Assembly: GCA_951230915.1 (NCBI GenBank)
Contig: OX579642.1
Location: 5,146,001 to 5,210,000 of the forward strand
Length of the DNA stretch: 64,000 bases
Direction: 5' to 3'
From: Antitrichia curtipendula
Taxonomy: Eukaryota; Streptophyta; Bryopsida; Hypnales; Leucodontaceae
This document shows positions 13,001 through 23,569 of this stretch, piece by piece. The notes under the pieces are model-generated. The model had not been told where the DNA came from. It saw only the letters and a list, made by a program, of their open reading frames with translations, and did no database searches. Position 1 is the stretch's first letter; every line of letters begins with the position of its first letter. A program made the translations under genes and the position numbers.

Positions 13001-13357
13001 CTCAATATACACCATAGAGGCCATGCTGCAGTTTATGTATCCCTTCCTCATTGATTTGTCCCTGAAGAAGGCCCGCCAAACCTCAAGCGATTGATGGACA
13101 AAATGTCCATTACTGCAATTTGATGGCTTGCAACTGAAACTCCGTGTGTGAATAGCATGGGCCTCACAAGGCCACAATTTATTGATGTGGTACATTTTCA
13201 CATATTTCTTGCACATTTTGGAGGTCCAATAATTTGCTTCCTCCTTCTTCCATCCGCTCTTCGCCTTGATATTTGGATCATCTAAAATCTCGTAGTGGAG
13301 CTCGTGGGTGGCCCCCTTTGGTTTTGCCTTCTTGTGGTTGTCACCTCCTAAAGTCAT
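10040..13357 (-). pseudogene. Multi-domain zinc-finger/coiled-coil element gene, copy 1
   Basis: Family not recognised. From MTLGGDNHKKAKPK at 13357 the N-terminal block has a Cys/His cluster (MCKKYVKMYHINKLWPCEAH, then HFVHQSLEVW) and ends in MVYIELILVWKVDWGTF; the same block occurs in the gene at 23570-24736. Then follow a linker (12821-12225), helical and coiled-coil blocks (12209-11862 and 11625-11203), a RING-like finger (11109-10985: CNLC, CRYTFHITC, ECRS), and a charged C-terminal part with a basic/acidic patch (about 10390-10160). Long blocks stay in one frame (12821-11862; 11625-10909), so this was one large protein, but at least three frame changes and several stops break it. In the finger, expected Cys and His positions read Tyr. 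A TATA-bearing GC island lies just upstream. Gene borders are approximate. Confidence 0.55.
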
Positions 13358-13539
13358 CCCTACAGTATCCTAGCTAGTACCTTCAGTCTTCATGATTGTC
13401 GATTTGTGATATAAAACAATTAACCCTAACTTTTCACCATGTAGGAGCAACTAGCACAATGAAGCAATAGTAGCACTTCCGACACGGATGTGAAACATCT
13501 AAAGGAGAGAAGAAGTGAGGAAGAAAAGAAAAAGTCAGA

Positions 13540-13925
13540 CGCCCTTATACCCGTTGGAAAACAGACCTAGTATAGGTCCGACGATGGACAACCTCCCGAA
13601 GTGGACTCAGACGTCTGATTGATCAGACGCCCCGACTGTCCAATTGATTGGACGGTCAGATTGTCCCAGTCGAATCCACCATCCACTCGTCGGACAATCC
13701 TGTCCGCTCGTTGGACCCTCTTGTTCGCCTCTCAGATTGTTCGACCACCCTTTGAACTGTTGAACCCTCTCGTCTGCCCCTTGGATTGTCCGACCACCCT
13801 TTCAACCGTTGAATCCTCCCGTCCGCCCCTCAGATTGTCCAACCACCCTTTAGACCATCCCATCCGCCCGTCAGATTGTCCGACCGCCCATCGGACCATC
13901 CCGTCCAACAGTCCGATTAGGTGTT
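13540..13925. promoter_or_regulatory. GC-rich palindromic island with 41-49-bp tandem repeats
   Basis: On the minus strand a TATA-like GGGTATAAGG lies at about 13543-13552, some 190 bp upstream of the start of the zinc-finger gene. Just beyond come AGACGTCTGA (13609-13618) and two adjacent 16-bp palindromes with 7-bp arms and a TG spacer: GTCTGATTGATCAGAC (13613-13628) and GTCCAATTGATTGGAC (13638-13653). From 13735 to about 13915 the island becomes a minisatellite of two 49-bp and then two about 41-bp units beginning AGATTGTCCGACCACCC. The layout fits a promoter with an array of factor-binding sites; that role is inferred. Confidence 0.5.
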
Positions 13926-14495
13926 TGCTAATTCTAGAGTTCATGTTTTTTTCCACTTGCAATAGTTTGGTGGAGCATAGGATTCCGAAAACCGTCAATT
14001 CACCTCCAAAGAGTGTGCCTTCATGACAACAAGCATCCAATGTGAATCTTTAAAAGACATTGCAATCACCATAAGCCTTTTCAAAGTCCATTCTTCAATT
14101 TGCACATGATATTTTCAAGTCCAATCTTGAAATTAAACATCTCAATGATATTTTGAAATTACCATCTTGAAAGATCAAAATAGAATGCTATCTATAGTTC
14201 TAGAGATTGTTTTTCCTAAGATCATCCAAATTTTGATATGATAGATCATAGATCTAATTATTCAAAAATTTATTTGGATTTTAACCATATATTACTATAT
14301 ATTGTAAGACATCTCAATTTTAAAATAATTTTTTTTATGAAGAAATTTGTTGAAGTTGGCCAAACCCGGACATGAAATGTCCATTCTAAGTTAAAGGCAT
14401 TTGAGTTGGTTGAATTAAAAGATGTCAATGTCATTAAATCTAGTGAAAGGTGATATTTTTTGTACTTTATATTTCTATAATTTCTAGGTTCTAGT
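13926..14495. other. No gene seen
   Basis: AT-rich sequence with only short random frames. Confidence 0.5.
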
Positions 14496-15200
14496 TTAAC
14501 TCTTAAAGGACCATCAAGCATTTTTTGGCATTATAGAAATTTTGGGCTGGTACTTGTGATTGGAGATTTTCATATTTTTGGCTGAAATTTTAACAGAAGT
14601 TGTGCGCAAGGAATATCTTTCATATGCACTAAATTTCATGACATTTGGATATACGAGTTAAAAGTTATGGCCTAATGTGTTATTTTTTTTCTTGGCCGGG
14701 CAATCCAGGAAGATTTTTAAAAATCACTTTTTTCAAAAACAAAAATTTGAAATTGATTTTCTAGAGTTATATGTATGTGGAAAGCTTTTCATTATTCCAT
14801 TTTGACCATTGAGTCAAAAGTTATGAGGAGTTTCAGTTTGCGGACAGTTATAGAATATCTACTCTAAAATAAACTTTGAAGTCCTTTATCTTACTCAATT
14901 TTCAATATTTTTTGAAAAAAAAAAAATCATAGGATGTAGATTGTTTATTACAACATTTCGACCATTGGGATTGGCATTTTTCAATTCCATAACCAAATTC
15001 TTAACAATTTTGTATTTTAAATCATTCTCTACTTCATTCTACTTACTATTTTTTCCTATATGTTGTACAATTCCAAATGATGCGAAATTATTTAAGCATG
15101 GAGCCAACTTGTTTAGGAAAAAGAATCTACAGAAGCACCACCATTTTGGACATTTTTTCATAGAAAAGTGAGCTTCTGAAGTGCAGCTGCCAGATTTTAA
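14496..15200 (+). mobile_element. TTAA-type MITE, 3'-truncated copy
   Basis: Begins TTAACTCTTAAAGGACCA and runs parallel to the full copy at 41046-41990 through shared phrases (AAAGTTATGAGGAGTTT, TACTCTAAAATAAACTTTG, CACCATTTTGGACATTTTTT, GAAGTGCAGCTGCC). It loses similarity after about 15195, so the right terminus is missing. Non-coding. Confidence 0.7.
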
Positions 15201-15454
15201 ATTTACGTTCACATGCTGCCCGTCCTTTTTTGTCTTTATTCTTTGTAATGCAACTATGATGTAAACAAATGTTGATGGATTTGATGTGGCTATACAAATT
15301 AGTGCGCCTTTTGTGGAAAAATCATAGTTTTTTAAAATAAAAGCACCAACTTAATGCCATGGAACTAGAAACAATTGCTATATATTTATATAATACTATT
15401 GCATTAAAGTACCAATCTTTTAATATATTTGCATGCAAGGTTGTCATATACTCA

Positions 15455-15482
15455 TATAGGGTTTAGGATTTAGGGTTCATGT
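15455..15482. repeat. Degenerate telomere-like repeats
   Basis: ATAGGGTTTAGGATTTAGGG, degenerate TTTAGGG units, about 50 bp left of the large TG...CA insertion. A longer stretch of the same kind is at 20803-20850. Confidence 0.7.
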
Positions 15483-17418
15483 CATTCCTATAAATATTAC
15501 AAAAGTTAGAAGTGTATTTTGAAATGGGTAGGTGTGAGCGCTTATTTACCCACCCTTGGTAAATAAGTAAACACAACCAGGTTCTTAGTATTTCGAGAAA
15601 TTCTAACCTATGGGTGTCCTAACGTCGGTCCATTGTGCCTTCCAAGCAATGGATCTTTTTTCTAAGTCCCTAAATACCAACAATTGCAATCAAACTCAAA
15701 AAGAATGCAACAATTACAATTTCTACCAAAACTACTTCAATCAAAGAGGCCACGGTGATTTTTGAACGAAACTAGCTATAGTCTAAATTTAGCAATCCTA
15801 AGTTGTAGAGAATCTCATGCCATTTCTAAAAACATAAAATTCATCCCTATCCCCTTCTCCTAGCAAAAGATATCAACGGATGAAGTTTTAGCCTTTCCGG
15901 GGCAAATTAAACTTCATCCATGACTTTGGACTTGTTCCCTATTTCAATTAATCGTTAAATTTAAACCCTAGTTTGATATAGTGAAACTCTAACTAAATTC
16001 TAAGTTTAGTCTTAATTGGACTAATCTAAGTTGACTTCATCCGTTTCCTGGTCCAAATTTCATCCTTCTCTTTCTTCTAGGTAACTTGGTATTTCTCAAA
16101 GCTTGAACTACGATTGGAACACTTGAAGTTGTCACTCTAACATTCTAATGCTAACTTTCTTCCTTAATCGCGTTTGGACACCCTAATTCTATCCCCCCTT
16201 GCTCTTTGAAGCTTGGAATGGATTCTGGTCAGTTGCTATTTTTAGTACTTTGAAATTTGTTCCTCAAAGAGGCTAATTCAAGCTTTCCAAAATGGTCTCT
16301 AACTTGATTTTAAACTTATCCTAGCAAAAGTTATTGATGGATGAAGTTTGACCGCTAATCGGTTCCTCAAAATTCATCCGTTGATTACTACTAATCCTAC
16401 TTTTGAATTTTACTTTTAATTCCACTCCTATGATTCAGATTACTTCTACTTGCTAATTTTCTAATTAACTTTCACTTGGACACTTCTAAATCTTTTTCAT
16501 CCGATTTTTACTCTAAACTTCATCCAAAGCTAACTCCTTCGTTTTAGATCGAAATTCTAAGTTTAAGGTGTTTTCGGAGAGCTCTAATCATAATCTACCA
16601 ACTTTGACAGATAAACTTGGGAAAAATCCTAATTTAGACTCTCTGAATCGACCTTGAAGTTCCGGCTAAGTATTTAGTTGCTAATCTAAACAATTCCAAA
16701 AGAAAGGTAAAAGTTAGTAAGTTACCTCAAGTTGAGCTTCATCCGCCGTGTTGTAGATGAGCTCATCCAAATATTCTTGGTCCGCCATGGTTGAGAGTGC
16801 TTTTGTATTTCTGCTCACCGCTTAAAGTTTGGGTTCTAATACAAATTTTCCTATTCTTTCCTTTTCTTTCTAACTCTCCTTCTTCCTTTTCTTTCTACAC
16901 TATTCTTACTCAATTATTTAGTTATCCCAAAGGTTGACTAGTTGGAATAAATAATTGACTCTTGACTCCTAAATAATAATTGACTCCTATCTTCTTCTAA
17001 GTCAATTATTATTTTATCCAAAAACTAATGGTCCAAATTGACTGTTCAAGATTTCTTAGCAATTCTCCCTAATCCTAATCTCCCTTCATCCTCCTACCTT
17101 CCCCATTCTCAAATCACTTACAATTGTGGTTTTCCAAGAGCTTGAAGAGTCCTATGAGAGCTCTAAGTGATTTTCTTCTTTTATGATGTTTTTTGGACTC
17201 TTTTTGGTAGTGGAAACGCTACCTCTAAGACATCCCAACTTTTTTCCTATTCTACCTCTTCACCTCTCCAACCTCTTGTAAGCTCTTATCTAATTTTCCC
17301 TTCCCACATCCAACTTCAAAATTTGTTGAAAGGCCAACTACTATCTCAATTTTTTTTTTAGGACAAAACAATAATCCAATTTTTTTGAAACCAGTTTGGG
17401 GCCTGGACAGGCCAGTAG

Positions 17419-17483
17419 TTGGAATTCGGAGCCAGACAGTTGGAATTCGGAGCCAGGCAAGTCGGGATTCGGAGCCAGGCAGG
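17419..17483. repeat. Three 21-22-bp units in the LTR-like element
   Basis: Units of the type TTGGAATTCGGAGCCAGGCA at 17419, 17440 and 17462. Directly after them comes a CpG-rich stretch (17490-17640) with two ACACGTGTT/CACGTGTT words (G-box core CACGTG). Confidence 0.8.
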
Positions 17484-17861
17484 TCGGGAGTAGTCGGAGG
17501 AGGCAGCCCCCGTTACCCTCGCCACGTGTTGGCCTGCGGGAGGTCGGGACCCCTCTTCCACCACGTCACCCCGGGACACGTGTTAGCCTGCGGGACTGGG
17601 CCAGTCTGGGTGCTGCTCCAGCCCAACTGAATTTCGATGCCTGGACTGGGTGCCTCGGTGACTGCTGGTCCCAATTGAATTTTGGTGCCTGGACTGGTGA
17701 TCTAAATCTTTGTTTAAGGCTAACTAGCTTGGAATGGAAAATTATGGATAAAGGAAATTGCTACTTGGCCCTTGGCCAACTCTAGATGGTTGGAACGTTT
17801 TCAAGCGTTTCCCATCTTCATTTTTTTCCCTTTACAGTGTTAAAGTCTAGACTATCTAAAG

Positions 17862-18225
17862 TCAAAGCTTCGCCGTAGTTTCGGTTTTTCTACAAATACT
17901 AGTGATTCCTAACCATCTAAAGTCAAAGCTTCGCCGTCCTCTCACAATTGACACAAATTAAAACACAAGGGGGTTCAAAGCTTCGCCGTGGTTTCGGTTT
18001 TCTCTAAGAATACTAGTGATTCCTAAACATCTAAAGTCAAAGCTTCGCCGTAGTTTTGGTTTCTCTAAAAATTTTAGTGATTCCTAAACATCTACAATCA
18101 AAGCTTTGCCGTCCTCTCACAATTGACATAATTTAAAACAAAAGGGGGTTCAAAGCTCCGCCGTGCTTGGAAAAACACATCTAAAGTCTATAAACTCACA
18201 ACCCTTGAAGTCAAAGCTTCGCCGT
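17862..18225. repeat. Seven spaced TCAAAGCTTCGCCGT motifs
   Basis: The 15-bp motif starts at 17862, 17923, 17975, 18037, 18098, 18150 and 18211, with two copies each carrying a one-base change. Two spacer types alternate: TTTCGGTTTTTCT...ACTAGTGATTCCTAA and CCTCTCACAATTGACA...AAGGGGG. This gives a higher-order period of about 175 bp inside the LTR-like element. Confidence 0.9.
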
Positions 18226-19955
18226 GTAAAAGGAGTACGGGGACAAAGGCAACAAGGGTTAGTTGACAAGGATACTCCTACTACATGGGTTAGTGGAGGT
18301 TAGTACTTCAAGACTTCTAAACACAAGTTAGTAATGCTCAAATCCACCAAAGAAACTTAGAAATAAAGCACTAGAGGTTCCTCCAAGCGGCAAGCCGGGC
18401 ATACAGAGGTTTCCCTAGGATTAGTACAAGGACTTCAAAAAAATTCAACAAAACACAAGTAGTACAAAAGCACAAGAAAACCAAGGCAATCTTTGAAGGG
18501 ACCCCAATGTCCTTCAAAGAGAGCTTGAGAAAGAGTGACAATGGAGCTAAAAATGCTCCAAAAACACAAGAATTTGGCAACGTGGCCTAAAATGGCCAAA
18601 ATCCAACTAAATGGACCCAAAACTTGAAAAGAGGTTCAAAATGAACCTAAAGGGGTGAAATGAGAGGAAAATGAGAGCCCTTATATAGTTTTCCAAGGCC
18701 CTCACCCCCCTCTCTTTTCCTACATGGTAATCTTATCAATTAAGATTTTCATCCTAATCTTCTAGATTTTCACTTTCTACGCTGGATTAAAACTCTAACT
18801 TTTGGAGGTTTACTCCAAATCACAAACGGATTGCGCCATTGGCTTCAGAAGGCCATTTTTAGTCCATGGTTCCCCCAACCCCCTATTTTGACGCTAAAAA
18901 CTCAACAAAACTTAGCGCTAACTGAACACCAAATTAAGGTAAAAACCCAGTTTTTGGAGTTTGACCTTTCTGAGAAAAGTAACTAGCCTAAGTTCTCTAA
19001 AAGGTATAAGGGAGTAAGAAAAGACCCAATTTTGACCTCATTCCGATTCCGTATGCTCCCGGAACGCCGGTCAACTTTCCCGCATTCTTCAAATTTGTCA
19101 ATTTCCGGGGAATCTTGCCGGTTCGGGTACTTCTGACTATCGGAATGTCTTGAAACTTGTTGGGGCATCTTATTAACATAAAAGATGCTATTCTAATTTT
19201 TAGTGAGATTTTACCGCAACCTGGGTAATTTCCAAGAATTTCCCATCGTAGGTTTTGGCGGTTGACCGTCCGGAAAGACATTTTCTGCAAGTTAGAAAAT
19301 TCCGAAACTTTTTATGGAACCTCTCATGGAATTCCACAAAGGATGTGCAAGCTAACATTCTTACTTTGCACAAGGGTCGGAGGAGAACCAAATCTTGACT
19401 TCTCCTTCAAAATCCGGCCACCAGGGAATCTTCTTTGTCGGGGGGAATCTTGGCAAACCGATTTCGCCGTTGATCTCCAAATGCGATTTCCACCCCAAAA
19501 TGACATGCGGCATCCTCCGATTCCTCCCAGGCGTCGGTCATGAGGTTGTAACTCCTGCAGGCTAACAATTCGGGGTTTCTGCTATTTCGTCGGTAAAATG
19601 GGGAAAGTGAAACCTATCGTCGGGAATGGATTATCTGACCTCAACGGTGTTCCTTCGGACCAAATCTAGCCCTAAGAGGTTACCTAGCCCTCGGTTTGGC
19701 AGTTTAAGCCCTATTTACCAAAAACCCGTTTTAATCACTCGGAATCCCGATTTTAGTCTATTTACAATGGGAATTGGGTTTAGTTTGAGGGGATTATAGA
19801 TATAAGTGACCAAATGCTATATGGGTATGTGCCACACCTATTTTGGTCTTACACTCTTTTTAGGTCTTTTTACGTTTAAACTACACTCAAAATCATAATA
19901 ATTAACAAAAAGAAAAGCGTGAGTCCCGAGTGACGAATCGGGGGCTCACAGTAGG

Positions 19956-20800
19956 TGATAATATTTTGATGCAATATTAAAAATTCATTTTGTGCATGAT
20001 AGTATAGATTGATACCTAATTACCTACTTATACGAAATTGCTCCATTCAATCTCAAATAATGTTGTCAAAAATCCTTCGGAGTTATATGTTGCGGAGTGC
20101 GGACAATGAAGTTAGAAAATACATGTGGAGTTGTCTTATGTTTCTAAAATTTCAAATTATTTATTCAAAATTGATAACAAAGGATATTAATTGTCTATTA
20201 GAATATTTTCACCATTGGGATTAACAATTTTTAAATTCTTCCAAAAGCTAGTAGCATATTTTTTTCCTACAATAGTGAAACATATTCTACTTGACAATTT
20301 TTTAAAAATGAATGTGTAGTTTTTTTTTGGTAAAACATTTCACATTTATTCATAACTCAATTGCCTAAATTTTAGCTAAAATACACAAGGTATAAGACAT
20401 ACGTGAATATTTCTAAAAAGGTTGAATGACCAAACATCACATTTTAGAAAAGCTAGAGAAGTAAACATTCTTAAATTGATGCATATTGGTGAATTCTTTT
20501 GGGAGAAATTCATTCTACAATTGTGGAACAATGGTGTTGATGAAGTTACATAAAAGGTCTATAGTTGAATTTATTTAACAAAAAATATTCACATAAAAAA
20601 TTATGAATGACTTAAAAGTTTTATTTGCAAACTTATAGGTGTTTTGAATCCAAGAAACACCTAAATCCAATTAAGAATTCTCAAGCTAAGTCCCTAATTG
20701 AAGATGATACATATATTTTTTGAGGAAATATCAACTAATTTGGATTTGTTTTGATATTTTAAGTTAGTTATGATTTCTTACATTTGTGATTTTAAAGTAT
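19956..20800. other. AT-rich flank, possible very diverged TTAA-MITE piece
   Basis: 20040-20290 shares short phrases with the MITE family of 41046-41990 (TTATTCAAAATT..., ATTTTCACCATTGGGATTAAC, TTTTTTTCCTAC) in the same order. No ends are visible and no gene is seen. Confidence 0.35.
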
Positions 20801-20802
20801 AC

Positions 20803-20850
20803 GGTTTAGGATTTAGGTTTTAGGGTATAGGGTTTAGGGTATAGGGTTGA
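20803..20850. repeat. Degenerate TTTAGGG telomere-like tract
   Basis: GGTTTAGGATTTAGG then TTTTAGGGTATAGGGTTTAGGGTATAGGG in sequence: about six imperfect plant-type telomere units inside the chromosome arm. Confidence 0.8.
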
Positions 20851-20939
20851 AGTCCATTGCATTAAAAAATCACCTTAGTTATGTTTAATGATTCAAGTTC
20901 TTCAAGTAAAAAAGTAGATCTCAATGAGAATTTCTTCTT

Positions 20940-21330
20940 TTCCGTCCACCTGATAATTCGCTAATCAAGACCATCCGATCAGTCAGACAACCCACGCGTT
21001 CGCTTGATCGAACGGCCTTAAAAAATCTCCCCATTTCCTCTGCGCTCTATCGGGACCGTCCAATCAGATGGAATACCTGCGCGTCCATTGATTAGACAGT
21101 CCCATCCGGTATTTTGTCGCCTCTACCGGAACCGTCTGATGAGTCGGACACCCCCAAAGGACCGTCCAATCGGACGGCCACAACGACGGTTGTCCCATTC
21201 ATCAAAGTTGTCTGATGAGTCAGACGAGTGGCATCCGGGTGATTGGGCAGTCTCGAGGAGGTGGACGACAATCCGTCTAATGTGCCGGTTAAGCGAGGCG
21301 TTTGCATTGTATAAGAGGGTCGGATGACCC
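20940..21330 (+). promoter_or_regulatory. GC-rich palindromic island, probable promoter of the kinase-like gene
   Basis: Contains six imperfect GTC...GAC palindromes: ATCCGATCAGTCAGAC (20973), GTCCAATCAGAT (21058), GTCCATTGATTAGAC (21083), GTCTGATGAGTCGGAC (21134), GTCCAATCGGAC (21164) and GTCTGATGAGTCAGAC (21210). A TATA-like TGTATAAGAGG lies at 21307-21317, and the first ATG of the downstream gene follows about 230 bp later. The motifs match the two palindromes at 13613-13653. Confidence 0.5.
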
Positions 21331-21549
21331 GTCCGTTCCTCACTTTTACCTTCCCCCTTGTCCCACGCAAGAGAGAGTGGAGAGCTTGGTGGTTTATCCT
21401 CCATTGGCTCTTTTCTTAGGAAAGGTAAGAGTGTGGTTTCGGAGGCCTACTTGTTGCCTTTTTTTTTAGCCTTTGGGTATATACATTTGGCAAATCGTAT
21501 TTCGCATTAAAGATTACAAAATCCAACTTCTAATCGAAATTTCATCACA

Positions 21550-23032
21550 ATGTCGAGACCGAAGAAGGTTGCGAAGGACAAACGGGTGGTGCCTGACATT
21601 GAGTCGAGTAGAGAAATTCCCTCTCATGCTTGCAAATCATTTTTCATTGAGTGGATTGTTAAATTTTATGAGTCCAAAATCACTACATCACTTGATAACA
21701 AATATGTGAGGTATCAGGAGGAGTGCCTAGAGAAATTTAAGGGAGATATGGCACAAAAGTTCATGGATGCCTTAAACATACCTCAATGGATTCATAAAAT
21801 GGAGAAGAAGGGCTTTCAACAATTTTTGAGGAATAGGGTATAAGATGCATTGTGGAATGCGAAGGTGATTTTAAAAAAGTACAGGAAGGAACACCCAGTA
21901 GATGATGGTGCTTATGAACATGTCATTTTGAAGGCAGACTTGTTTGTTCGTCGGTGCGCTTTTTTTGCAAAAAGATGGAGTAGGCAAGGTTCAATGGGTT
22001 GGTGGAGTAGTAATGAGAGACTTGTGGAGTTGTAACGTGGGTGACAACATCTCTTAGCGCTTCCAGAAATAGCAAGGGTGATTCCGCAAGATGACAAAAG
22101 TCTGAGGGGTGGGTACGTAACAATTCGGAAGGTTCAAATTAAAGGATATCATGAGATACCCGCATTTTAGGAGTTTGCAGCAAAGGTATCTCATCAACAA
22201 TACCTATGATCTCAACTCGCGAGGTTGAAACACCAAAACGAGTCAATGGTAGTGAGAATTCCACATGATGGAGTTATACAGTTTTCTGCTATTCATACAA
22301 TGAACAACGAAAGGTACTTGTATTGGTGGAATGGCAGAACATTGGGGCAAATGTTAAAAATGGATAAGGATTATTCAGATAACATTGTCATTCGATTGGC
22401 TTATTTTCAACCGACGTCGAAAGCGGTGACTAAAGCTTTTTTTCTCGGTCGTTGGAGAAAAAAGCGTACAGAACTTGCATGGGCATTGGTGCACCTCATG
22501 AATGCAGTGCACAACGCTGGACATTTGCACAATGATCTTTTCTGGACAACATTATGTTCACTTTCCTAATGATGAGTCACATGTTTACATTGGAGTTTGC
22601 GATTGGGGCATAACTACTTTACGTGATGAACCAATGAAGTCCTTGTACACGTTCACCTTTTAGAGTGAGCGGACTGAGATTTTGAAGAACAGGTGGTGGG
22701 TGGACCCTTCTATTGCATACTTGCATAGAAGAGATGCAGATGTGCAAATGATACCAAATTTATCACGTAAATTGAAAGAATATGCAGTTGGTCAAATAGC
22801 TCAGAAAATCAACAATGGTTGCATGTCGGCAGCCTACATGAGCTTGCATCGAAAAAATGAAGGACATACAAGGTTCAACCATAACGATTTGACAAAAGTG
22901 TTTCACCTTTACTTGGAGCACCTTTGGGATTTGGTGATTGATTCTCAAGGTAGCTTGTCCAAAATCATCCATCGATTTATCAATAATTACAATTGGCCTA
23001 TTCTAGATGAACACTTCAAACACTCATATTAG
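21550..23032 (+). pseudogene. Protein-kinase-fold-like gene of an element-like cluster, degenerate
   Basis: Starts MSRPKKVAKDKRVVPDIE behind a TATA-bearing island. The N-terminal about 300 codons match nothing I recognise and contain several stops. From 22225 the reading is continuous: IPHDGVIQFSAIH, then LYWWNGRTLGQML (resembles a hinge) and ELAWALVHLMNAVHNAGH. This leads to HNDL (22528-22539), a catalytic-loop-like HxDL. A frame break follows; in the new frame come HFPNDESHVYIGV and CDWG (22598-22609), in the place of the metal-binding DFG. HxDL and DxG are about 22 codons apart, as in kinase-fold enzymes. Then RWWVDPSIAYL and a helical C-terminal part ending DEHFKHSY* at 23032. A TAG sits where CAG (Gln) would fit (TFTF*SER). 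N-lobe motifs (Gly-loop, Lys) were not identified, so activity is unproven. It converges on the gene at 23570-24736. Confidence 0.5.
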
Positions 23033-23569
23033 TGTCTATGATGTAAACGAACTACATAGAACTATAGAAGTATTAGGTAAATGTAAAGGCGAGTACGTAA
23101 ATCAATATGATTGTGTGTTAACTATCTAGTATATATATGCACCATTAATGTATGCCAATATATGTGCACCCTTATAATTGTTATAAAATTTTGAAATGTT
23201 TGTGTGTTTTGAAACTTCCAATGTCTAATGTCTACCATCTATTTATGCATTCGTCATATGTTTTGCTTGAAATCCTTGGATGAGAAGTGCAATGCAACAA
23301 TTATTGTTGATGGATGTTGGCTTGGCATGGTTGTATACAAATATGTATGATCAATGTTGTATGCATATAATTATAATAGAATTCCATCGGAGGCTAATAT
23401 ATTTATATTGAAAAACAACACGGTTGATATTTGAACAATATCACTAAGATGATATCAAGTACCAACCTCCAAATATATTTTAATACAATATATTTATATC
23501 AAAGTGTATTAGTACATGAATGCTATTCGCCAAGACGCCAATATTTTTGTACTATAGTTGTCACACTCC

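Larger units (their letters stand above)
15533..19950. mobile_element. 4.4-kb TG...CA LTR-like insertion (giant solo LTR or non-coding LTR element)
   Basis: The element starts TGTGAGCG and ends GGGGCTCACA, giving 7-bp inverted tips TGTGAGC/GCTCACA. It is flanked by a perfect direct repeat GTAGG (15528-15532 and 19951-19955). TG...CA ends with a 5-bp duplication are typical of LTR retrotransposons. I see no reverse transcriptase, integrase or gag, and no second internal copy of the termini. It is therefore best read as a solo LTR of unusual length, or a non-autonomous element. It is richer in GC than its surroundings, has a TATATA-type box near 18677, and contains two internal repeat blocks (17419-17483 and 17862-18225). 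Confidence 0.75.

Noticed and set aside
13735..13915. CRISPR-like array
   Set aside because: Units of 49 and 41 bp are continuous tandem repeats without unique spacers, and the genome is eukaryotic.
17385..17785. 129-codon and 81-codon frames in the GC-rich part of the LTR-like element
   Set aside because: Open because of GC content and 21-22-bp repeats; sequence is repetitive and matches no gag or pol domain.
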